From contig NZ_JAPFRD010000011.1 of the NCBI RefSeq assembly GCF_026183695.1, positions 248,001-312,000 of the forward strand: DNA of 64,000 nucleotides, written 5' to 3'. This DNA is from Alteromonas aquimaris. GTDB lineage: Bacteria; Pseudomonadota; Gammaproteobacteria; Enterobacterales; Alteromonadaceae. Position numbers and translations under genes: made by a program. Below, one piece after another: positions 1 through 8,347 of this stretch (position 1 is the first letter of the stretch; the number at the start of each line of letters is the position of its first letter). The notes beneath the pieces are model-generated. The model did not search any database. It was not told the DNA's origin and saw only the letters and a list, made by a program, of their open reading frames with translations.

Positions 1-8
1 TCAAAAAA

Positions 9-1457
9 ATGAAAGATGAAGAACCTGATCTTTATCACGCGGTGGGTGCCCTGGTTATTAAAGCTAATAATAATCTAATTTCAAGTAGATACGGTGAGTG
101 TTTTCGTCTCACGCCTTGGCAAAAAATGGTAGCAAGCACACAACTAACGGCAAAGGTACTAGGTCAACGAATTAAACGCATTTTAAAACAACATATTGCG
201 CAGGAAAGAAGATTTAAGCTACCTCAGGATCAACATGTCGATATTGTAAGTCCCGCACACCTGATCCCCCTTAGCAGTCATTCTGCACCTAGCAGAATTT
301 ATGGGGGCATAGCGGGAAATAACGTGCCTGCGACGGCCCAACAATACAGAGGGAATCGCGCCAAGAACGAAAACATGATTGTAGAAAGCGTTTCTCAGCT
401 GGACTATCTTCATGAAAATGACCAACAAGCACGATGGGTCCGTTCGGGAACCTATTACTATGGAGGACCGGTTTTCTCTAATTTTGGCCATTTTCTTGCT
501 GAATGCGTTCACCGCTTACGTCCTTATAATTACTTGAGCGAAGCAAACGTAAAAGGCGTTATATTTCAACCAAAACGCCGCCCCGAAGTGGTAAAGTTAC
601 GTTTCCCTATCTTACCGCCACATTTTTATGACACATTAAAATATCTGGGCGTGCCTAAATCGAAAGTGATAATTCAGACCCGAGCTATGTCTGTTAGCAA
701 TCTTATTGTTAGCGAGCAGGAAAGTATTTTCCGGTCAGGCTTACCCGTCAGTGAAGATTACCTCCAATTTCTGAAATTCTGTGAAAGACGCGCTGGAATT
801 GAGCGTGATGCGCAAAGGCCGAGAAAAGTCTATGTAAGCCGTACGCCCTTTTTATTGCGCGGCGCGCTCGCGGGAGAAGCGTATATTGATAAGCTGATGG
901 AAGAAAACAATTTTTATGTTTTCAGACCCGAGAAATTTTCATTAATAGAGCAACTGAAAATTTATAAAAGTGCTGACACACTGGTATTCGCCGAAGGTGG
1001 TGCGGTGCATGTTTTGGAACTGCTAGGCCCCCTGCAGGCAGATGTACACATTTTACAACGCAGAGTTCATTCGCCACGGGTGTTCGCGCAGATTCTCTCG
1101 CCGCGAGTAAATAGTACAAGTTACTACTCTTCAGTATACGAATTGCCGTCACTTTTCGCGTTAAAAGAGGCTAACAATATCGCTCATGGAAGTGCGCTTT
1201 CTATTCCTGATGTTCAGGCGATGGAATCCTATCTAACGGAAAAACTGAAGTTAACCGGATTTGATAAAACGCAATACGCAAAACAAATTTACACAGATGT
1301 AAACAGGTATTTCGACCACTACAGACCCATCTTGTCTACGAATAATCAGCTTAAACATTGTTTGACTGACTACGTAGACGAGATCAATAGGTTGGCACCG
1401 CAGCTAATAAGACAAAGTGGTGAACTAAGGGGGCTGCAAAACCTCAGGCACAGTTGA
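9..1457 (+). CDS. GT61/DUF563-type glycosyltransferase
   Basis: The 482-residue protein resembles glycosyltransferase family 61 (DUF563), enzymes that add sugars to polysaccharides or glycans. The family pattern is visible as GGPVFSNFGHFLAE around residues 152-164 (His161, Glu164), then the VYVSR strand near residue 275 and the FAEGGAVHVLELL segment near 330, typical of the nucleotide-sugar side of the fold. No signal peptide or membrane helix is seen, so it is probably cytoplasmic. The first ATG lies eight bases from the window edge, so an upstream start cannot be excluded. The acceptor is unknown; it may belong to a surface polysaccharide cluster lying to the left. Confidence 0.75.
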   Translation: MKDEEPDLYHAVGALVIKANNNLISSRYGECFRLTPWQKMVASTQLTAKVLGQRIKRILKQHIAQERRFKLPQDQHVDIVSPAHLIPLSSHSAPSRIYGGIAGNNVPATAQQYRGNRAKNENMIVESVSQLDYLHENDQQARWVRSGTYYYGGPVFSNFGHFLAECVHRLRPYNYLSEANVKGVIFQPKRRPEVVKLRFPILPPHFYDTLKYLGVPKSKVIIQTRAMSVSNLIVSEQESIFRSGLPVSEDYLQFLKFCERRAGIERDAQRPRKVYVSRTPFLLRGALAGEAYIDKLMEENNFYVFRPEKFSLIEQLKIYKSADTLVFAEGGAVHVLELLGPLQADVHILQRRVHSPRVFAQILSPRVNSTSYYSSVYELPSLFALKEANNIAHGSALSIPDVQAMESYLTEKLKLTGFDKTQYAKQIYTDVNRYFDHYRPILSTNNQLKHCLTDYVDEINRLAPQLIRQSGELRGLQNLRHS

Positions 1458-1707
1458 CCCGAATAAAGCAGGAATAAGTCAACACGAGCAATGCGACAAT
1501 GACAGGATTGTAAATGAGGCATTATCGACCAGGGCGCATCAAGTGGTATGCACCTCAGGGCGTTAAATTTGAATATTTTATCGCTGCGAACTAAGTGTTA
1601 CTTCCAATACCATACTTGTCATTCTTCTTGCATGCACATGCTTAAACCTAAGTGGTAATTTTCATGCCAGGTTGTTTTCGGTTAATTTAGAAGTGAATTG
1701 TAATTGT

Positions 1708-2154
1708 ATGTCGTTAAAAAAATTTGCCATTCGAAGTGTAAGAAGTCTTGTATTGGTCAAGCTTTCCGGCGAATGGAGCATGTCCACCGACCTCAGCTAT
1801 CTATCTGAATTGGCTGAACATATAGCGCGCGTAAAAGCGCGCAAATATTGTGTGTTTGTGGATATGAGAGGGTGGCAACTCGAGCAGCCCGTTGCGCATG
1901 AAGTAGCGAAAACGGATGTACGATTTGACCGGCGCTCTCAAAAAGGTGAGTGTTGGCTCCAAGCAACACCACAGCAAGCAAACTATTTGGTGAAATTTTT
2001 TAGCGCCGTGCGTTTTCCACTATGTCGTACGGTTGCAAAAAATGAAGTGATCGAATGGGCTAGAGAATTGGTTGACGAGGACTTAGTTGTTACACTAGAC
2101 AAATGGATAGATACCGACCTTCGTGATATCGAAAAAATTTTCCCTTCAAATTAA
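1708..2154 (+). CDS. Hypothetical protein, possibly STAS-like
   Basis: A small cytoplasmic protein of 148 residues from the ATG at 1708. A TTG at 1672 in the same frame would add 12 residues, but neither start has a clear ribosome binding site. It opens with a strand-rich stretch (SVRSLVLVKLSGEWS), followed by a helix and the strand KYCVFVDMRGWQ. This order is reminiscent of STAS-like regulatory domains found beside PAS or cyclase proteins, but the similarity is weak and rests on pattern only. It sits between the glycosyltransferase and speA, with no obvious operon partner. Confidence 0.55.
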   Translation: MSLKKFAIRSVRSLVLVKLSGEWSMSTDLSYLSELAEHIARVKARKYCVFVDMRGWQLEQPVAHEVAKTDVRFDRRSQKGECWLQATPQQANYLVKFFSAVRFPLCRTVAKNEVIEWARELVDEDLVVTLDKWIDTDLRDIEKIFPSN

Positions 2155-2185
2155 CATTTAAGATAGCATCCTGTTTGTCTACTAC

Positions 2186-2191
2186 TATAAT
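2186..2191 (+). promoter_or_regulatory. Candidate -10 box of speA
   Basis: TATAAT stands about 65 bases before the speA start. No good -35 hexamer is present at 17 bases, so the promoter may need an activator. This is a motif match only. Confidence 0.3.
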
Positions 2192-2257
2192 GTCGGCGAC
2201 TAAACAAAGCGCGTAGCAGCGCACCTACTTTTTCATTTACCAAAAAGGTGATTCACA

Positions 2258-4168
2258 TTGTCCAATTGGAATATTGAGCAAGCTGAAAAAATGTATGGCG
2301 TCTCTCAATGGGGCGGCGGTTATTTTCAGATAGGTGAAAACGGCAATGTTCAAGTATTGCCTGATCCTAACAATTCCTCAGTCAAAATTGATTTTAAAGC
2401 GGTGATTGACGAAATTTGTGATGAGGGCGTGCAATTCCCAGTGGTAGTTCGCTTCCACGATATTCTGCGATCCCAGGTAGCAGCCCTGAACCTATCGTTC
2501 AGAGAGGTTATCGCCGAGGCTGAGTACCAAGGTGAGTATCACGGTGTGTACCCTGTGAAAGTTAATCAGATGCGCGAAGTGGTTGAAGAAATCGTTGATG
2601 CTGGTCAAGCCTTTAATTATGGGCTGGAAGCAGGCTCAAAAGCGGAACTGCTTACTGTTCTGGCAATGAACACCAATGAAGGTTCGCTAACCGTTCTTAA
2701 TGGTTATAAAGACGAAGAATTTATGCGTCTGGCGTTGCTTGGAAGAAAGCTTGGCCGCCGTATGGTGGTGGTTGTCGAAAAATATTCAGAACTTTTACTT
2801 TTGGTGAAAACGTCTAAAGAACTTGGCATTGAACCCATTATTGGCGTACGCGCTAAAATGACGGTCAAGGGGCGGGGTAAATGGGAAAGCTCTGGAGGCG
2901 AACGAGCCAAGTTTGGCTTAACCATTACCGAAATCATCAATACCGCCCGTTACCTTGAAGAACAGGGGATGAGTCATTGCCTTAAATTATTGCACTTCCA
3001 TATCGGCAGCCAGTTGACCGATATACGTGCAGTTAAAGAAGCCATGACCGAAGGAGCGCGAATTTACGCTGAATTACACAAAATGGGTTTTCATCTCGAT
3101 TACGTTGATGTCGGTGGTGGTTTAGGTATTGATTACGACGGCACCAAATCAACCAATGAATCCTCACGCAACTACAATATGCAAGAATATGTGGCGGATG
3201 TAGTGTATGGAATGAAAGAGGTATGTGATATGGAAGGCGTACCTCATCCTAATTTAGTCAGTGAAAGTGGCAGAGCCATTACCGCCCATCACAGTTGTGT
3301 AGTGACCCAAATCGTAGGTGAAATCCGCTCTGATAGCTCAAAAATGGCGACAGACGAAGTGGATGGAGAGCACATTTTTGTAAAGAATATTCGTGAGCTG
3401 GCTGAATCGTTTGACGAGCAAACAAACATGCAGGAGGTGTTTAATGACGCTTCGCAGTGGAAAGAGCAAGCCTTAGACGCCTTTAAATTACGCGTGCTGA
3501 CATTAGAAGAGCTGGGTAAAATAGAAACGCTTTATTGGCAGATCATGGGACGGCTGCATGAATACTATTCTACGCAAGAGTATGTTCCGGAGGAATTACA
3601 GGAATTAAATTACAGTTTATCCTCTCAATACTTGTGTAATTTTTCTGTCTTCCAGTCGGCTGCCGACACCTGGGCCATTGAACAGCTTTTACCCGTGGTG
3701 CCGCTCACGCGTATGAACGAAGAACCCACCGTAAATTGCTCTCTGGTCGATATTACCTGTGACAGCGATGGTAAAATTGATCAGTTCACTATCGGTCGTG
3801 AAATTACCGATATTATGCCGATGCACAAGCTTCGAAAGGATGAAGATTATTATATAGGCTTATTCCTGACTGGCGCTTATCAGGACGTAATGGGCGATAT
3901 GCATAATTTATTCGGACGCCTGAACGAAGTGCATATATTTAGCTATGACGACGACCCACAAGATTTTTACATCGAAGAAGTTGTGAAAGGCTCTTCCGTG
4001 GAAGATGTTCTAAACATTATGCAATACAACCCGAGAGCCATGGCCTCCGATGTTAAGCGCATGATAGATAAGCAAATTTCCTCTGGGAAACTCAACCCGC
4101 GGGAAGGCGTTAAGTGGACAGATTTCTATGAGAGTTGCTTAAGTGGGTATACCTACCTTAAGCCTTAA
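2258..4168 (+). CDS. speA: Biosynthetic arginine decarboxylase
   Basis: SpeA is a PLP enzyme of fold type III that decarboxylates arginine to agmatine, the first step of one putrescine route. The 636 residues align over their full length with the Escherichia coli enzyme as I remember it. Landmarks are YPVKVNQ near residue 98 (PLP lysine), GLEAGSKAEL, LLHFHIGSQ, DVGGGLGIDYDGT, ESGRAITAHH, and near the end DITCDSDG and NLFGRLNEVH. The start is a TTG at 2258, set by AAGGTG eight bases upstream; no ATG is suitably placed. No agmatinase (speB) or agmatine deiminase gene adjoins it, so the next step must be encoded elsewhere. Confidence 0.96.
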   Translation: MSNWNIEQAEKMYGVSQWGGGYFQIGENGNVQVLPDPNNSSVKIDFKAVIDEICDEGVQFPVVVRFHDILRSQVAALNLSFREVIAEAEYQGEYHGVYPVKVNQMREVVEEIVDAGQAFNYGLEAGSKAELLTVLAMNTNEGSLTVLNGYKDEEFMRLALLGRKLGRRMVVVVEKYSELLLLVKTSKELGIEPIIGVRAKMTVKGRGKWESSGGERAKFGLTITEIINTARYLEEQGMSHCLKLLHFHIGSQLTDIRAVKEAMTEGARIYAELHKMGFHLDYVDVGGGLGIDYDGTKSTNESSRNYNMQEYVADVVYGMKEVCDMEGVPHPNLVSESGRAITAHHSCVVTQIVGEIRSDSSKMATDEVDGEHIFVKNIRELAESFDEQTNMQEVFNDASQWKEQALDAFKLRVLTLEELGKIETLYWQIMGRLHEYYSTQEYVPEELQELNYSLSSQYLCNFSVFQSAADTWAIEQLLPVVPLTRMNEEPTVNCSLVDITCDSDGKIDQFTIGREITDIMPMHKLRKDEDYYIGLFLTGAYQDVMGDMHNLFGRLNEVHIFSYDDDPQDFYIEEVVKGSSVEDVLNIMQYNPRAMASDVKRMIDKQISSGKLNPREGVKWTDFYESCLSGYTYLKP

Positions 4169-4176
4169 AAGCTTAG

Positions 4177-4208
4177 AGGGTGGCGGCATTAGTTTGCTGC
4201 CTCACCCT
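4177..4208. terminator. Hairpin between convergent speA and hydrolase genes
   Basis: AGGGTG (4177-4182) pairs with CACCCT (4203-4208), and inner GCGGCA can pair with TGCTGC. The hairpin overlaps the last codons of the minus-strand hydrolase, and the T-tract is short. It may stop both convergent transcripts, but weakly. Confidence 0.3.
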
Positions 4209-5337
4209 TTCGTTGGAAATAACGTTTCCAAAAGTCTGCGGTAGTGGTGTTGATAAGATTAGATTCAGCATTCATCAACATCACGTATCCGGACTTGAAA
4301 TCGGGTGCAAATGCCACATCAGCCCGATACCCTTTCACCCATCCGCCGTGATAAACAATACGGTGTCCCCTGAAATTGTACACGCGCCAACCCAAGCCAT
4401 AGTGCGCATCCTGAAGATCGCCACGCCAGCCTCTGCGATACGTTTCACGTTTTGTCTTAACCCGCGGGGCGGAAACGGTTTCGATGATTTCAGGCGGAAC
4501 GATTGTAGGGAATTCGCCAAGTAATGCTTGTAAATAAATGGTCATATCACTGATACTGGCATTCACTCCCGCTGCCGGCGCAAAACGGTAATAATTACTC
4601 TCCACCTCGCCTTCTCGCCAGCGGTTACGTGCAATCGCTATGTGAGGTCGGGCCCACTGTTTGGAATTGACTAACGCACCTTTTCCAGCGCTGGCGTGCG
4701 TCATGCCCAAGGGCACAAACAACTGTTCTTGAAGTTGTCGATGGTAGGAGGTTTCCTCACTGAGAAGGTAATTTTCAATCGCACCGAAAAGCGCATTCTG
4801 ATAGGTGTAACATTCTCCAGGCGCACAAATTGGTTCTAACTTGGCTAAATTTGATAACACTCTGTCCAGCGAATAATCGGCTTCGATTAAGTTGTCATAG
4901 GCGTTCGGCATAAACCCACTGGATTGCCCTACAATGTGCTCCAAAGCCAGGCTATTCATACCTTTACCCACAAATTTTTGCTGCGGAATCAGTTCGCCGA
5001 TTTTGGTGTCCCAGCTCAACTCTCCTTGCTCTACCAGTTTTGCCATCAGTAATCCGGTAAAAGTTTTTGATACCGAGGCCAAACGGAAAACCGTGTCTCT
5101 ATTGATGGCTTTTCCATGCGCATGTGTTTTACCGTACACATAGATTTTAGGTGTTTCACCCTGTTGATAATAAACAAACGCATAACCAGGGATGCGGTAC
5201 TTTTGCGCTTCTCTTTTTACTTTGCTGGCGTAATCCTGTAGCCACTCATCATCTGCACGCACTGAGGTGATGCCTATTGTCATGAGTAAAATTAGGAATA
5301 GGTGCGATAAAAATCGCATAAGAACAGGCAATGTCAC
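4189..5337 (-). CDS. Serine hydrolase of the beta-lactamase (class C/PBP) family
   Basis: This is a periplasmic serine hydrolase of the large beta-lactamase/D-aminopeptidase family (also called S12 or EstB-like). The motifs are SVSK near residue 90 (nucleophile Ser and Lys), the Y-x-N triad in YQNALFGA near 185, and HGGWVKG near 335 in place of KTG. A signal peptide is visible (FLSHLFLILLMTIGITSVRA). The start used is GTG; an ATG six codons in also leaves the signal peptide intact and neither has a strong ribosome site. The substrate cannot be told from sequence; esterase, peptidase or lactamase activities all occur in this family. It converges on speA with a 20-base gap. Confidence 0.85.
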   Translation of the reverse strand: MTLPVLMRFLSHLFLILLMTIGITSVRADDEWLQDYASKVKREAQKYRIPGYAFVYYQQGETPKIYVYGKTHAHGKAINRDTVFRLASVSKTFTGLLMAKLVEQGELSWDTKIGELIPQQKFVGKGMNSLALEHIVGQSSGFMPNAYDNLIEADYSLDRVLSNLAKLEPICAPGECYTYQNALFGAIENYLLSEETSYHRQLQEQLFVPLGMTHASAGKGALVNSKQWARPHIAIARNRWREGEVESNYYRFAPAAGVNASISDMTIYLQALLGEFPTIVPPEIIETVSAPRVKTKRETYRRGWRGDLQDAHYGLGWRVYNFRGHRIVYHGGWVKGYRADVAFAPDFKSGYVMLMNAESNLINTTTADFWKRYFQRKGEAAN

Positions 5338-5555
5338 CCCAGAAATTGATTATTGTTGTAGCGCGTTATAAGGGTTCGCATGGAGCTATTATGCTGGGGT
5401 GAGTTTTCCGGATCAACTGCTGTTTTAAGCTTACTCTTTAAAAACTATCTTTCCTGGTGCACAAAGAGGACAATATTCAGTTCCGAATTCATCGCATACG
5501 TGCGAACGAATACCACTACACTAAAGCTGTTAATATCAAGGTTAGATTGTTTATT

Positions 5556-6962
5556 ATGCTGAAAAATGACGTCCAGACATATGAGTTAGCGCGGAAAAGC
5601 CGTGACAGGCGCTTCGATGGCAAATTTTATGTTGGCGTTAAAACGACCGGTATTTTTTGTCGGCCCATCTGCCCAGCCAGATTACCTGCTGAAGCGAATG
5701 TTGAATACTTCCAGTTTGCTGCACAGGCTATGGATAACGGTTACCGCCCCTGCTTACGGTGTCGCCCTGACAGCGCGCCAGGTTCCTGGGCGTGGCAAGG
5801 GGTAAATACGACGGTAAGCCGTGCACAAAAACTACTCAGCGAGATCCCTGCGCACTCTATACAGCATATTGCCAATCGTTTAGGGATAGGTTGCCGTTAT
5901 CTTAATAAACTGTTCACCGCGCATTTGGGAGTGACACCCAAACGGTTTCAGTTGTGTAATCAAATGATGCTGGCTAAGCGGCTCTTACAGAACACCGCGT
6001 TACCGGTAGATATGGTGGCACAAGCGGCAGGGTTTGCTTCTACCAGGCGATTACAGAGTCAATTACAGCAGCATTGGAAACTCACTCCCACTGCGCTGAG
6101 AAAAACAGTCTCTGCTGATATCCCCCCTAACCAAGTGCCCGCTATCACATTTAAACTCGCCTATCGTCCACCGTACAATTGGGAGTGGGTGCGGAATTTT
6201 CTTTCCTTACGCGCAATCGAAGGGGTCGAAACCCTCACCGCAAATTCCTATTCGCGGGTATTCGAAATTAACGGTGTCGGCGGACAGGTGCTCGCTGTGC
6301 ATCATGCTGATCAGTATGCTTTTGAAATCCAAATTAAGTTGGAAGATCTTAAATACCTGCAGAAAGTCATTCAAACGGTCAGTCGGGTGTTAGATATTGA
6401 CGCTGAACCTGAACTGATAGAGTATGCGCTGGCAAAAGGTGGGCTAAAGCCAACCCAAATATGTAAAGGACTTCGCATCCCTGGTGCCTTCAGTACATTT
6501 GAAGCGGGCTGCAGAGCAATTTTAGGACAACAGGTTACCTTAATTGCTGCTACAACACAGCTTAATAAATTGGTGACACACTTGTCTCATTCATCACAAT
6601 ACGGAAAGGTATTCCCTGCGCCATCCGCCGTCGCGAAAAGTGATTTAAGCTTTTTGCGAATGCCTGAACAGCGAAAAAAGGCGTTAAGGGCATTTGCCCA
6701 GCTATTTAATGAAAGCGTTGCTGAACGGCCACAGAATAATGCCATTCTTAACATAAAAGGAGTCGGTCCATGGACATTAAACTACTTTTTAATCCGTGGC
6801 TGTGGAGAACCTGACATTTTTTTGGATAGCGATTTAGTGGCACGTAATATGGCTGCGAAATTTTCCACCAACGCTGATATGGCGTCACCCTGGCGCAGTT
6901 ATCTCACCCTGAATTTGTGGTACCTTGCCACGCTGGAGAAACAGCATGTTAAATCAATATAA
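5556..6962 (+). CDS. alkA: Ada N-terminal/AraC/AlkA fusion: DNA-3-methyladenine glycosylase II
   Basis: A fusion of the regulatory half of Ada with the AlkA glycosylase. Residues 1-75 are the Ada zinc domain with Cys35, Cys39, Cys66 and Cys69, the same spacing as Cys38/42/69/72 of E. coli Ada; the first of these accepts methyl groups from phosphotriesters. Residues 85-175 are an AraC-type helix-turn-helix. From about 190 follows AlkA, with the helix-hairpin-helix IKGVGPWTLNYF and the downstream Asp in DIFLDSDLV that catalyses base excision. I chose the ATG at 5556; a GTG at 5457 would add 33 unusual residues. The stop overlaps ogt by 17 bases. It probably excises alkylated bases and activates its own operon. 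Confidence 0.9.
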   Translation: MLKNDVQTYELARKSRDRRFDGKFYVGVKTTGIFCRPICPARLPAEANVEYFQFAAQAMDNGYRPCLRCRPDSAPGSWAWQGVNTTVSRAQKLLSEIPAHSIQHIANRLGIGCRYLNKLFTAHLGVTPKRFQLCNQMMLAKRLLQNTALPVDMVAQAAGFASTRRLQSQLQQHWKLTPTALRKTVSADIPPNQVPAITFKLAYRPPYNWEWVRNFLSLRAIEGVETLTANSYSRVFEINGVGGQVLAVHHADQYAFEIQIKLEDLKYLQKVIQTVSRVLDIDAEPELIEYALAKGGLKPTQICKGLRIPGAFSTFEAGCRAILGQQVTLIAATTQLNKLVTHLSHSSQYGKVFPAPSAVAKSDLSFLRMPEQRKKALRAFAQLFNESVAERPQNNAILNIKGVGPWTLNYFLIRGCGEPDIFLDSDLVARNMAAKFSTNADMASPWRSYLTLNLWYLATLEKQHVKSI

Positions 6963-7416
6963 TCAATTTATTGAAAGTCCACTGGGTTTGGTTGAGGTTA
7001 CCGCCAGTGCAGAAGGCCTCACGGCGGTGAGATTTTGTGAAGCGTTGCAGAAATGTCATCCGAATCATTATACTCAACAAATCTGTGAACAACTACAGGC
7101 TTACTTTGCCAACCAGCTAACAGAGTTTTCTGTCCCTCTATGTCCTCAGGGGACCCCATTTCAGCAACAGGTTTGGCGTGCGCTTACCACTATTCAATAT
7201 GGGGAAACCGCCAGCTATGGCGATATTGCTCGGTATATAAAAAATGAAAAAGCGGTCAGAGCGGTGGGGATGGCGAATGGTCGCAACCCAATTGCTATCG
7301 TTATCCCCTGTCACCGAATTATCGGCAGTAACGGTACCTTAACAGGGTACGCAGGGGGATTAACACGTAAAGCCTATTTGTTGGCGTTGGAAAAACAGGA
7401 ACGAGAATGCCCGTAA
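6946..7416 (+). CDS. ogt: Methylated-DNA--protein-cysteine methyltransferase
   Basis: A suicide enzyme that moves the methyl or alkyl group from O6-alkylguanine to its own cysteine. The active-site PCHR motif lies in IVIPCHRIIGSNG, followed by LTGYAGGLTRK, both characteristic of Ogt and the Ada C-terminus. The protein is 156 residues, as expected for Ogt. The ATG at 6946 has GGAGA seven bases upstream; the TTG at 6925 lacks one. It overlaps the alkA fusion upstream and the EamA gene downstream, so the three genes appear translationally coupled. Together with the fusion it restores the functions of a complete Ada protein in two pieces. Confidence 0.94.
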   Translation: MLNQYNQFIESPLGLVEVTASAEGLTAVRFCEALQKCHPNHYTQQICEQLQAYFANQLTEFSVPLCPQGTPFQQQVWRALTTIQYGETASYGDIARYIKNEKAVRAVGMANGRNPIAIVIPCHRIIGSNGTLTGYAGGLTRKAYLLALEKQERECP

Positions 7417-8321
7417 AAGATTTGATGGCTTTATTGTTACTCGGCGCGATCTGGGGTGGTTCCTTCATTTTTATGCGTGTGGCCGCGCCTGAATTTGGGA
7501 TTTTCGCATTAGTAGAAGTGCGTACTCTACTGGCTACCTTAGTGTTACTCCCCGTGCTCGCGTGTAGAGGTGGTATGCGGGACATAGTTGTACACTGGAA
7601 GGCGATAGCGTTAATTGGTGCGGTCAATACCGCCATCCCTTTCGTTTTATTTAATTACAGTAGCTTGCACTTGGAAGCAGGCGTGAATGCCATTTTAAAT
7701 GCTACTGCGCCTATGTTTGGCGCCGTAATAGCGTTTTTGTGGTTAAGTGACAAACTGTCCAAACAAGCAGTAATCGGCCTGTGCCTGGGTTTCGTTGGTG
7801 TGGCGGTGATAAGCGCACAAAAAATCGGCGACCAGGGCATAAGTATATTTCCTATCATTACTGCGCTATTAGCCACCACATGTTACGGTCTCGCCGCTAG
7901 CATGATGAAAAAGTATCTGCAGGGCGTCAGGCCCTTGGCAGTCGCCACGGGTAGCCAGGCATCCGCGTCATTATTTCTGTTACCCTTTGCGCTTTATACG
8001 CTGCCTGCAACCATGCCTTCTATCGTTGCGTGGAATAACGCGATTGCATTAGCAGTATTTGGAACTGGTATAGCTTATATTCTCTATTTCAGTTTAATCG
8101 CAAATGTCGGGCCGGCTAAAGCAATTACGGTCGCGTATCTGGTGCCGTTATTTGGAATTGTGTGGGGCGTGGTGTTTTTAAACGAGACATTGTCGTTGCA
8201 AACCCTTTTGGGTGGGGGGCTGATTTTGACAGGTGTTGCCCTGACTACCGGTTTTTCCCCGTCGCTCTTCAGGAAAAAGCGCGGCAAAAAGATAGAGCAA
8301 GCCAATTGCCGGGCCGAATAG
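7407..8321 (+). CDS. EamA/DMT-family inner-membrane transporter
   Basis: A 304-residue protein with about ten hydrophobic helices in two repeated halves, the layout of the drug/metabolite transporter superfamily. The typical LLLGAIWGGSFIFMRVAAPEFG opening and the second-half segment AKAITVAYLVPLFGIVWGVVFLNE are present. The start overlaps the ogt stop by 10 bases, with AGGAACGAG as a ribosome site. The substrate is unknown; amino acid or metabolite export is common in the family. Its place in the repair operon may be read-through convenience rather than shared function. Confidence 0.85.
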   Translation: MPVKDLMALLLLGAIWGGSFIFMRVAAPEFGIFALVEVRTLLATLVLLPVLACRGGMRDIVVHWKAIALIGAVNTAIPFVLFNYSSLHLEAGVNAILNATAPMFGAVIAFLWLSDKLSKQAVIGLCLGFVGVAVISAQKIGDQGISIFPIITALLATTCYGLAASMMKKYLQGVRPLAVATGSQASASLFLLPFALYTLPATMPSIVAWNNAIALAVFGTGIAYILYFSLIANVGPAKAITVAYLVPLFGIVWGVVFLNETLSLQTLLGGGLILTGVALTTGFSPSLFRKKRGKKIEQANCRAE

Positions 8322-8347
8322 TTGCTGAAGCTTTAAGACCAGTTTGC

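Noticed and set aside
4180-4524. Plus-strand frame of 114 codons
   Set aside because: It lies fully antisense to the beta-lactamase-like gene, which has all family motifs.
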